Of a stretch of DNA of 8,685 nt, positions 1 through 4,790 are shown in pieces (positions within the stretch are counted from its first letter, which is position 1; every line of letters starts with the position of its first letter). Location: positions 1 through 8,685 of the forward strand of contig JAGVLZ010000253.1 in NCBI GenBank assembly GCA_020054055.1, given 5' to 3'. The notes beneath the pieces were generated by a model. The model saw nothing but the letters and a program-made list of their open reading frames with translations, ran no database searches and was not told the DNA's origin. The translations under genes were made by a program, and so were the position numbers. The stretch is from Phycisphaerales bacterium. Its GTDB lineage: Bacteria; Planctomycetota; Phycisphaerae; Phycisphaerales; UBA1924.

Positions 1-54
1 CCGATAGACTGAACGGGGCGCGGCGACAGCCGAGCCAGCCAATGCGTCGAACAT
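1..54 (-). CDS. 5' end of an unidentified gene running off the left edge
   Basis: An ATG at 54 on the minus strand opens 18 codons (MFDALAGSAVAAPRSVYR) that reach the window edge without a stop. The start is supported by a near-perfect Shine-Dalgarno, AAAGGAGG (positions 67-60), five bases before the ATG, the best ribosome binding site in the window. The gene lies 138 nt downstream of the MBL-fold hydrolase on the same strand, so the two could share a transcript, but a separate promoter is equally possible. Eighteen residues, small and mostly uncharged, are too few to name a family; they do not look like a classical lipoprotein or a strongly hydrophobic signal peptide. The function is unknown. 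The case for a real gene rests on the Shine-Dalgarno, the open frame and the strand continuity. Confidence 0.55.
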   Translation of the reverse strand, partial: MFDALAGSAVAAPRSVYR

Positions 55-192
55 CGTGGCCTCCTTTGCTCTGGTTGCTGCAGCACAACAACCATCGGCC
101 AAGAGGCCTTTTTCACTGGCACAGAGCCGAAAACAATCAACTCACGCACCGCGGAAGTTCACGGCGTTGGGTGGCACCCCGCGCCTTTGGGA
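55..192. other. intergenic region with a small palindrome and a weak hairpin/T-tract
   Basis: This 138-nt spacer lies between the end of the MBL hydrolase gene and the partial gene at the left edge. It holds a perfect 10-bp palindrome TGCTGCAGCA at 76-85, about 22 nt upstream of the partial gene, which could be an operator. A four-base-pair GGCC/GGCC hairpin at 97-108 is followed by five T on the plus strand (109-113). The stem is too short to call a terminator, and no gene reads toward it from the left. No convincing -10/-35 pair was seen for the partial gene. Confidence 0.3.
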
Positions 193-1074
193 TTACAACT
201 GCGTCGGCGCGAGGTGGAAGTTGCCGGGCTTGTCGGCTTCGCGTTCGACCTTGAAAACCGGGTGATTCGGCTCGTGGTCGAGGACGAGGGTCCAGTTCTC
301 GGCGGCGGCGCGTTCGAGGAGTTTGGCGCGTTCGATCATGCTGGTGTACGGCTCGACGTCGTAGGCGAGGTTGGTGGTCGGGCGGCAGTGGAGGGCGGTG
401 GGCATGGCGTCGTTACAGAAGACGACCGGGCCGCGCGCGGTGTCGATCTTGATGACCTGCTGACCCCAGGTGTGTCCGGGGACGATGGTGACGGTGATGC
501 CAGGGAAGACTTCGGTCTTGCCGTTGATGAGGCGGAGGCGCTCGCGGACCTCGGGGTTGAGATGGTTGGGGAGGTAGGTCTTGTTCATGGTGGAGCGGCC
601 GGCGATGGCGTCGTCCCACTCTTGTTTCTGGGAGATGATCTCGGCGTTGGGGAAGGTGAGGATGGGGCGCTCGGGATCGTTCCCCCCCGAGGGGTCGAGG
701 CGGGTGAGGGCGCCGGCGTGATCGAAGTGGAGGTGGGTGCAGATGACGGCGGAGATGTCCTCGGGGCGTGCGTTCACTTCTTGGAGGGCGTCGAGGATGG
801 TGCGGGGCTTTCCGCCCCCGGACGGCGTCATCTCCTGCGCATACATCTGGTGCTCTTTGGGCGACATTTTGTCGCCGATGCCGACTTCGACGAGGACGAG
901 TTTGTTGTTCGATTCGAGAAGGAGCGAGTTGGTCTGGAGGGGCATTCGGTTGGCGTCGTCGATCACTCCGGGTGGAAACCATTTCATCCAGACGACGCGC
1001 GGGATGAGGCCGAACATGCAGCCGGCGTCGAGTCGGAAGGAGCCGGTGCGGAGGAGGGTGGGGGACCAGGGCAT
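193..1074 (-). CDS. metallo-beta-lactamase-fold hydrolase (AHL-lactonase-like branch)
   Basis: A 293-aa zinc hydrolase of the MBL superfamily (COG0491 type, the group containing quorum-quenching N-acyl-homoserine lactonases). The signature HxHxDH reads THLHFDHAG, with H114, H116, D118 and H119. The remaining metal ligands fit H201 (in GHTWGQ), D222 (in CNDAMP) and H267 (in LDHEP), so the dinuclear site looks complete. There is no signal peptide, so it is probably cytoplasmic. The frame stays open to 1167, but those extra 31 codons translate the intergenic 7-nt repeat. I therefore chose ATG 1074, where the family-like N-terminus (MPWSPTLLRTGSFRLDAG) begins. No Shine-Dalgarno precedes it; instead TATCTT sits six bases upstream, suggesting a leaderless mRNA. 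The substrate cannot be fixed from sequence: a lactone, another ester or another hydrolysable bond are all possible. It is divergent from the small gene at 1188. Confidence 0.88.
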   Translation of the reverse strand: MPWSPTLLRTGSFRLDAGCMFGLIPRVVWMKWFPPGVIDDANRMPLQTNSLLLESNNKLVLVEVGIGDKMSPKEHQMYAQEMTPSGGGKPRTILDALQEVNARPEDISAVICTHLHFDHAGALTRLDPSGGNDPERPILTFPNAEIISQKQEWDDAIAGRSTMNKTYLPNHLNPEVRERLRLINGKTEVFPGITVTIVPGHTWGQQVIKIDTARGPVVFCNDAMPTALHCRPTTNLAYDVEPYTSMIERAKLLERAAAENWTLVLDHEPNHPVFKVEREADKPGNFHLAPTQL

Positions 1075-1080
1075 GGCTTG

Positions 1081-1086
1081 AAGATA
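1081..1086 (-). promoter_or_regulatory. candidate -10 element (TATCTT), leaderless start of the MBL hydrolase
   Basis: On the minus strand TATCTT (TAnnnT type) ends exactly six bases before ATG 1074, so transcription would begin at or next to the start codon. No Shine-Dalgarno is present, and no good -35 is seen, because the upstream sequence is the 7-nt-period repeat. The same TAnnnT-N6-ATG arrangement precedes ruvB and the LON protein. Confidence 0.5.
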
Positions 1087-1142
1087 TCTCACGCGGAGGC
1101 GCGGGGAACGCAGAGGGCAAAGAGAAAAGTGGACAGTGGAAA
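1087..1142. repeat. degenerate tandem repeat, 7-nt period (eight units)
   Basis: Read in sevens from 1087 the plus strand gives TCTCACG, CGGAGGC, GCGGGGA, ACGCAGA, GGGCAAA, GAGAAAA, GTGGACA, GTGGAAA. The strand is purine-rich and the purine/pyrimidine pattern recurs with a 7-nt step. The last two units match those of the array after ruvB (GCGGACA, GTGGAAA). The array lies between the divergent MBL and 86-aa genes and abuts the MBL -10 element. It recalls the dispersed short tandem heptamer repeats (STRR) known from cyanobacteria and similar spacer sequences in planctomycetes; the resemblance is from memory. Confidence 0.55.
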
Positions 1143-1152
1143 GGAACCCCGC

Positions 1153-1184
1153 GATTCTCGCGTGCATGGTTCGATCGGAGAATC
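1153..1184 (+). promoter_or_regulatory. inverted repeat that could sequester the Shine-Dalgarno of the 86-aa gene
   Basis: GATTCTC (1153-1159) and GAGAATC (1178-1184) are perfect 7-bp complements with an 18-nt loop. The right arm contains the GGAG ribosome binding site of the gene starting at GTG 1188, so in RNA this stem would hide it. A second, overlapping small palindrome, CGCGA-TTC-TCGCG (1150-1162), could act at DNA level or compete as an alternative hairpin. Function is inferred from geometry only. Confidence 0.35.
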
Positions 1185-1187
1185 ATA

Positions 1188-1448
1188 GTGCGGCTCGAAG
1201 ACATCAACGAGTTTCACGCCACGCGGCCCTTCGTCCCATTCGCGCTTCGGCTCGCGGACGGGCGAAGCCTCCCCGTGAAGCATCCCGAAGTGCTCGCGCA
1301 TGCGAAGGGGCAGCACACGGTCCATTTTCTTCATCAAGGCGGTCGGGCGGAACGCGCGGACGTGATGCTGATTGTTTCGGTTGATGAACTTCCGAATGGC
1401 AAGCGGAACGGGAAGGGTCGCAGAGGCAAGGGTGGCCGGACCGCGTGA
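1188..1448 (+). CDS. small conserved hypothetical protein (planctomycete type)
   Basis: An 86-aa soluble protein with no signal peptide or membrane segment. Residues 4-36, from DINEFHATRPFVPF through LADGRSLPVKHPEVLA, follow a pattern (xFxATRPFxPFxxxLxDGRxxxVxHPE) that I recognise from short hypothetical proteins common in planctomycete genomes, but I know of no established function. The C-terminus from about residue 69 is very basic and glycine-rich (GKRNGKGRRGKGGR), which would suit binding to nucleic acid or another polyanion; that is inference. The start is GTG 1188, chosen because the conserved block begins right after it and CGGAG (1176-1180) lies seven bases upstream. It is the first gene of the plus-strand run, 61 nt before ruvB, and divergent from the MBL hydrolase. 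A perfect 7-bp inverted repeat overlaps its ribosome binding site. Confidence 0.75.
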   Translation: MRLEDINEFHATRPFVPFALRLADGRSLPVKHPEVLAHAKGQHTVHFLHQGGRAERADVMLIVSVDELPNGKRNGKGRRGKGGRTA

Positions 1449-1470
1449 GTTGTTGAGCGACTTCGAAGCA

Positions 1471-1491
1471 CACGGGGTTGGAAAACCCGTG
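1471..1491. repeat. imperfect inverted repeat before ruvB
   Basis: CACGGGGTT (1471-1479) and AACCCGTG (1484-1491) form an 8-bp stem with one bulged G and a GGAA loop. It lies between the stop of the 86-aa gene and the putative ruvB -10. The core, an ACGGG/CCCGT hairpin around GTTGGAAAAC, resembles short palindromic intergenic elements that I recall recurring in planctomycete genomes. There is no following T-run, so it is not an obvious intrinsic terminator. Confidence 0.4.
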
Positions 1492-1497
1492 CCACGA

Positions 1498-1503
1498 TAG
1501 ACT
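1498..1503 (+). promoter_or_regulatory. candidate -10 element (TAGACT), leaderless start of ruvB
   Basis: TAGACT ends six bases before ATG 1510 and would place the transcription start at the start codon. No Shine-Dalgarno is present upstream of ruvB. A TTGGAA at 1478-1483 could serve as a -35, but its 14-nt spacer is short. The call rests mainly on the identical arrangement at two other genes in the window. Confidence 0.5.
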
Positions 1504-1509
1504 CTTTCC

Positions 1510-2547
1510 ATGACCACGCAGCGATGGATCGCGGCCCAGACGCTGACTCCCGAGGAGGAGCAACTGGCGCTCTCGCTCCGGCCCAAGCAGATCAGCGAGT
1601 ACGTCGGGCAGACGGAGTTGATCGAGCGGCTGCGGATCACGATCGCGGCGGCGAAGGAGCGGGGGGAGAGCGTCGAGCATATTTTGCTGCACGGGCCGCC
1701 CGGGTTGGGGAAGACAACGCTGGCGCATGTCATCGCGACCGAGATGGGGTCGAGCCTGCACACCACCAGCGGCCCGGCGATCACGCGGGGGAGCGAACTG
1801 GTGGGGGCGCTGACGAAACTGAAGGCCGGGGACGTTCTGTTCATCGACGAGGTGCACCGGCTGCCGATCGCGGTGGAGGAGTTCATTTATCCGGCGATGG
1901 AGGATTGGAAGATCGACGTTGCGGTGGATTCGGGGATGAACGCGCGGACGGTGACGATCCGGCTGAAGCCTTTTACCTTGATCGGGGCGACGACGCGGGC
2001 CGGGCTGATGTCTTCGCCGTTGCGGAGCCGGTTCGGGCTGGTGCATCACTTGAAGTATTACCCGCCGGAGGAGTTGCTGGTGATCCTGACGCGGAGCGCG
2101 GACCTGTTGCAGATGACGGCGACGAAGGGAGCGCTGGAGTCGATCGCGAAAAGGAGCCGGGGCACGCCGCGGATCGCGAATCGGCTGTTGCGGCGGGTGC
2201 GTGATTACGCGCAGGTGCGGGCAGGGGGGAAGGTTGATCCGCGAGTGGTCGATGAGGCGCTGGCGCTGGAGGGTGTTGATGCGTTGGGGCTGGATGATCT
2301 GGACCGCGCGTACCTGAAGGTGATCGGGGGGACCTATCGCGGCGGGCCGGTGGGGCTGGAAGCGGTCGCCGCGACGATGGGGGAGGATGGGCAGACGCTG
2401 GAAGATGTTGTTGAGCCGTTCCTTTTGCAGACGGGTTACCTTGCGCGGACGCGTCGCGGTCGGATGCTGACGGCGGATGGTGCGCGGTATGTCGGGGTGG
2501 CGGCGCCGAGCGATGAGGGTGGGGGGTTGTTTGAGGTGGAGGGGTGA
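1510..2547 (+). CDS. ruvB: Holliday junction branch migration ATPase RuvB
   Basis: A 345-aa AAA+ motor that, with RuvA, drives branch migration of Holliday junctions during recombination and replication-fork repair. Walker A is GPPGLGKTT (residues 62-70), Walker B VLFIDEVHR (109-117, with D113 and E114), and sensor 1 GATTR (159-163). The arginine finger lies in LRSRFG (R174), and sensor 2 in RGTPRIANRLLRR (217-229). The C-terminal winged-helix DNA-binding domain ends in EPFLLQTGYLARTRRGR (302-318). Length is normal for the family. The N-terminus is usual, with the family motif LRPKQISEYVGQ at 23-34. The start ATG 1510 has no Shine-Dalgarno but has a TAGACT hexamer at the leaderless position. 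ruvA and ruvC are not in the window. A 7-nt-period repeat begins right after the stop codon. Confidence 0.97.
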   Translation: MTTQRWIAAQTLTPEEEQLALSLRPKQISEYVGQTELIERLRITIAAAKERGESVEHILLHGPPGLGKTTLAHVIATEMGSSLHTTSGPAITRGSELVGALTKLKAGDVLFIDEVHRLPIAVEEFIYPAMEDWKIDVAVDSGMNARTVTIRLKPFTLIGATTRAGLMSSPLRSRFGLVHHLKYYPPEELLVILTRSADLLQMTATKGALESIAKRSRGTPRIANRLLRRVRDYAQVRAGGKVDPRVVDEALALEGVDALGLDDLDRAYLKVIGGTYRGGPVGLEAVAATMGEDGQTLEDVVEPFLLQTGYLARTRRGRMLTADGARYVGVAAPSDEGGGLFEVEG

Positions 2548-2553
2548 GAAAAA

Positions 2554-2602
2554 ACGGACAGCGGAACGCGGACAACGGAAAGAGGCAAGCGGACAGTGGA
2601 AA
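2554..2602. repeat. tandem repeat, 7-nt period (seven units), consensus RYGGAMA
   Basis: In sevens from 2554: ACGGACA, GCGGAAC, GCGGACA, ACGGAAA, GAGGCAA, GCGGACA, GTGGAAA. GG is kept at positions 3-4 of all seven units; the preceding A-rich seven bases may be a decayed unit. It fills the 3' flank of ruvB and shares near-identical units with the array at 1129-1142. Both strands are free of a plausible gene here. It is too regular for random spacer sequence and has no predicted strong hairpin, so it is unlikely to be a terminator. Confidence 0.7.
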
Positions 2603-2688
2603 CGAAAGCGGGGAGCGATCGTTGTCGGTGATGTAGGATGCTCGGCCCGTCGTGGGGGTGAGTTGTCTTTTTTTCCTTTGAGACCCCA

Positions 2689-3708
2689 ATGCCCAACGCC
2701 GCCGCCGCAGCCCCTTCCATTCCCACCCGCAAGTTCATCCGCGATTTCAGCACTACCGAGCGTTTTGCGGCGAACTTCTGCATCGCCAACGCGCAGTTGG
2801 CCGTGACGAAGAACGGCGACCCGTACCTGGCGTGCCTCCTGTCCGACAAGTCGGGGACGGCCCCCGCGCGGCGGTGGAGCATGCCGCCGGAAGAGTTCCA
2901 GCGTCTGCCGACCGAGGGGTTCGTCTACGCGGAAGGGCGGACGCAGCCTTTCAAGGGTGAACTGCAACTCATCATCGACCGCATCGAGCCGATCGAGCCC
3001 TCGAAGGATGAGTTGCGGGACCTGCTCCCCGCGTCCGAGCGGCCCGTGGAGGAGATGTTCTCGGAGTTGAACGCGCTCCTGGCGACGATCCAGCATCCCG
3101 CGATAAAGGCGCTCGTGCGGGCGTACCTCGACGATGAGATGCTCATCGGCCAGTTCAAGCAGGCCCCCGCAGCGAAGATGATGCACCACGCCTACCTCGG
3201 GGGTTTGCTCGAGCACACGCTCACGCTGCTGAATCTCGCAAACGTGATCTGTCCGCTTTATCCGAAGATCAACCGCGACGTGGTGCTGATCGGCCTCTTC
3301 CTGCACGACCTCGGGAAGACGCGAGAGATCTCATTCGACGGCGCGTTCGCGTACACCGACCGCGGGGAACTGATCGGGCACATCGTGGACGGGGCGATCA
3401 TGCTGCACGACAAGGCGCAGCAGGCGATGCGCACTTCCGGCGCGCGCTTCCCCAAGCACGCCATCACCGTCCTGCAGCACATCATCATCTCGCACCACGG
3501 GAAGCCGGATTTCGGCGCGGCGAAGTATCCGGCGACGCCGGAGGCGATTTTGATAGCGATGATCGACAATCTGGATGCCAAGACCACGATCTCGCTGACC
3601 GCCGCCCGGCCGAATCGGGCCAAGGCGAGCGACCTCGGGGGGAACTTCACGGAGAAGCAGTGGGCGCTGGACAACGTGAAGTTGTTCAGGCCGAACCCGC
3701 TGGACTGA
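2689..3708 (+). CDS. OB-fold/HD-domain 3'-5' exoribonuclease, YhaM-like
   Basis: A 339-aa cytoplasmic protein with the YhaM layout: an N-terminal OB-fold nucleic-acid-binding region (about residues 14-105, ending in GELQLIIDRIEPIEP) followed by an HD phosphohydrolase domain (about 160-300). HD metal ligands are recognisable as H166/H167 (MMHHAYLGG), H176 (LLEHTL), H206-D207 (LFLHDLGK), H231 (IGHI), H269/H270 (ISHHGKPD) and D293 (IDNLDAK). In Bacillus, YhaM degrades RNA and single-stranded DNA from the 3' end with Mn or Co; the same activity is inferred here. The start ATG 2689 is the only reasonable one in frame. It has no Shine-Dalgarno and follows a pyrimidine-rich stretch (2663-2679). A TAGGAT at 2634-2639 is a possible -10 giving a leader of about 43 nt. 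Length is near that of the family. Another HD-type nuclease or phosphatase is possible but less likely. Confidence 0.85.
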   Translation: MPNAAAAAPSIPTRKFIRDFSTTERFAANFCIANAQLAVTKNGDPYLACLLSDKSGTAPARRWSMPPEEFQRLPTEGFVYAEGRTQPFKGELQLIIDRIEPIEPSKDELRDLLPASERPVEEMFSELNALLATIQHPAIKALVRAYLDDEMLIGQFKQAPAAKMMHHAYLGGLLEHTLTLLNLANVICPLYPKINRDVVLIGLFLHDLGKTREISFDGAFAYTDRGELIGHIVDGAIMLHDKAQQAMRTSGARFPKHAITVLQHIIISHHGKPDFGAAKYPATPEAILIAMIDNLDAKTTISLTAARPNRAKASDLGGNFTEKQWALDNVKLFRPNPLD

Positions 3709-3833
3709 CGATGGGGTTTGCCCAACTTCACAGCCGTCGCCTCGGAAGTCGTTGCATCCGATGACAACCCGAACAAACCACGAAGAATGCGCTAGGTACT
3801 TTCTTGATTTCTGCTAGACATGCGAATACGGCC

Positions 3834-3861
3834 TTGGCGCGGGAGAATGTGGTGGTATCCT
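3834..3861 (+). promoter_or_regulatory. candidate sigma-70-type promoter for the PEP-CTERM gene
   Basis: TTGGCG, a 16-nt spacer and TATCCT form a reasonable housekeeping promoter about 170 nt before the start codon. It is the best -35/-10 pair in the region, but GC-rich planctomycete promoters are poorly defined, so this stays tentative. Confidence 0.35.
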
Positions 3862-4018
3862 GAAACACCCGGCCGTCAGGAAGATCGGTTGGGCAGCCGC
3901 CGCCCGGTTTGGGAGGAGAGAGAGACTTGACCGAACTGCCGGTCGTCGGCTGAACGAGGCTCGCGAGGTCCGAAAGGTCCGATCGGCCTTGGTGTGAGGC
4001 GAAGAGATATCCCGAGAG

Positions 4019-4024
4019 AAGGAG
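4019..4024 (+). promoter_or_regulatory. Shine-Dalgarno that decides the PEP-CTERM start
   Basis: AAGGAG lies eight bases before ATG 4033. It selects this start over the in-frame ATG at 3994, which would place 13 mostly charged residues ahead of the signal peptide. Confidence 0.8.
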
Positions 4025-4032
4025 ACACGTCG

Positions 4033-4698
4033 ATGAACAAGCGTTTTGTTTTTGGAGCCGTTGCGGCTCTGTCGCTGGCCGGAATGGCGAGCGCCCGTCC
4101 GGTTGACCTCGCGCTGTGGACTTTCGAGAACAGCGTTCCCGCGACCGCGGGTCCGCACACCGCCGAGGGCGGCGTGTTCGCGCTCACCTCGCAGGCGACC
4201 GGCACGACCGGCGGAACCTATTCGAACCCAGTTGGCAACGGTTCGTTCGAGTCATTCTCGTCGAACGGCTGGAACACCGGGGAGTACTACCAGTTCTCGA
4301 CCAGCACAACCGGGTATCAGAACATCAGCATCACATGGGATCAGACGCGCTCGGGCACCGGCCCCGCGACGTTCGACCTCGCGGTGAGCATCAACGGCGG
4401 CGCGTTCTCCACGTTGATGGACAACTACACCGTCCTGACCAACGACGCGGCCGGAGGCGGTCCCTGGACCAGCGGCGGATCGCGGCTCCCGGTGTACACC
4501 TTCTCCAACATCGGCGGCACCGGTACCGACGGTGTGGCGAGCCTCGTCTTCCGCCTGATCTCACAGGTGGACGGCGCCACGGCCGGCACCAACCGTGTCG
4601 ACAACGTGCAGGTCTCGGGCGACCTCATCCCCACCCCCGGCACCCTCGCGCTCGTCGGCGTGGCCGGCCTCGTCGGCATCCGCCGTCGCCGCGCGTAA
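4033..4698 (+). CDS. secreted PEP-CTERM-like sorting-signal protein
   Basis: A 221-aa exported protein. It has an N-terminal signal peptide (MNKR, hydrophobic 5-17, likely cleavage after MASA, residue 21). The mature part is rich in Gly, Ser, Thr and Asn; it opens with DLALWTFENSVP and is likely all-beta (jelly-roll-like). The C-terminal sorting signal reads PTPG (200-203), a hydrophobic helix (204-216), then RRRRA. This is the PTPG/PAPG variant of the PEP-CTERM signal seen in Phycisphaerae, normally processed by an exosortase; no exosortase is in the window. Such proteins go to the cell surface or extracellular matrix; the exact role is unknown. An upstream in-frame ATG at 3994 was rejected because ATG 4033 has a strong AAGGAG (4019-4024) and begins a classic signal peptide. 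With its own leader and terminator it appears monocistronic. Confidence 0.85.
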   Translation: MNKRFVFGAVAALSLAGMASARPVDLALWTFENSVPATAGPHTAEGGVFALTSQATGTTGGTYSNPVGNGSFESFSSNGWNTGEYYQFSTSTTGYQNISITWDQTRSGTGPATFDLAVSINGGAFSTLMDNYTVLTNDAAGGGPWTSGGSRLPVYTFSNIGGTGTDGVASLVFRLISQVDGATAGTNRVDNVQVSGDLIPTPGTLALVGVAGLVGIRRRRA

Positions 4699-4726
4699 GC
4701 CAGTTTGATCCTTCTCTGAAGTCACG

Positions 4727-4760
4727 AAAGCCCACGGGCCCCGCGTCCGTGGGCTTTTTT
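4727..4760 (+). terminator. intrinsic terminator of the PEP-CTERM gene
   Basis: AAAGCCCACGG (4727-4737) pairs perfectly with CCGTGGGCTTT (4747-4757): an 11-bp GC-rich stem with a 9-nt loop, running into six T (4755-4760). It lies 29 nt after the stop codon and is the clearest Rho-independent terminator in the window. On the minus strand the matching A-tract gives a shorter T-run, so activity should be mainly on the plus strand. Confidence 0.93.
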
Positions 4761-4778
4761 CCGCGCGGGGCTCGGGCC

Positions 4779-4784
4779 TACCAT
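4779..4784 (+). promoter_or_regulatory. candidate -10 element (TACCAT), leaderless start of the LON protein
   Basis: TACCAT ends six bases before ATG 4791. Only 30 nt separate the start codon from the T-tract of the preceding terminator, so any promoter must overlap that terminator. A 17-nt spacing would put the -35 on its T-run (TTTTTC, 4756-4761). No Shine-Dalgarno is present. Confidence 0.5.
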
Positions 4785-4790
4785 GCTGGC

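Larger units (their letters stand above)
3709..4032. other. 324-nt gene-free region: probable promoter and long 5' leader of the PEP-CTERM gene
   Basis: No coding frame here looks real, and no strong terminator follows the HD gene. A promoter candidate is TTGGCG (3834-3839), a 16-nt spacer and TATCCT (3856-3861), giving a transcript start near 3868 and a leader of about 165 nt. An alternative -35-like TTGATT at 3804 has no good partner. The leader contains a GA-rich tract (3911-3925), a small hairpin GACCG-N6-CGGTC (3929-3944), AGGTCCGA twice at a 9-nt step (3966-3973, 3975-3982) and a near-palindrome around CCGATCGG (3975-3990). It matches no riboswitch class I can recognise. Confidence 0.4.

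Noticed and set aside
2..10. CGATAGACT shared with the ruvB promoter region (1495-1503)
   Set aside because: The first copy lies inside the partial coding region at the edge; a nine-base match is not meaningful alone.
97..113. GGCC-AAGA-GGCC followed by five T as an intrinsic terminator
   Set aside because: The stem is only four base pairs and no plus-strand gene ends nearby.
187..1188. Long plus-strand open frame (333 aa) opposite the MBL hydrolase
   Set aside because: It is a GC-bias mirror of the real gene: composition is Gly/Val/Glu/Asp-heavy without motifs, while the minus strand carries a full MBL metal site.
2634..2639. TAGGAT as another leaderless promoter (HD gene)
   Set aside because: The predicted start would be near 2646, about 43 nt before ATG 2689, and no start codon lies at the leaderless distance; kept only as a possible ordinary -10.
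1204..3306. 700-aa open frame on the minus strand across ruvB and the HD gene
   Set aside because: Arg/Pro/His/Gln-rich antisense translation without domains; it crosses two well-supported plus-strand genes and an intergenic repeat.
4116..4790. N-terminal extension of the LON protein frame
   Set aside because: The frame is open far upstream, but that part is an Arg-rich out-of-frame reading of the PEP-CTERM gene and its terminator. LON homology begins just after ATG 4791.
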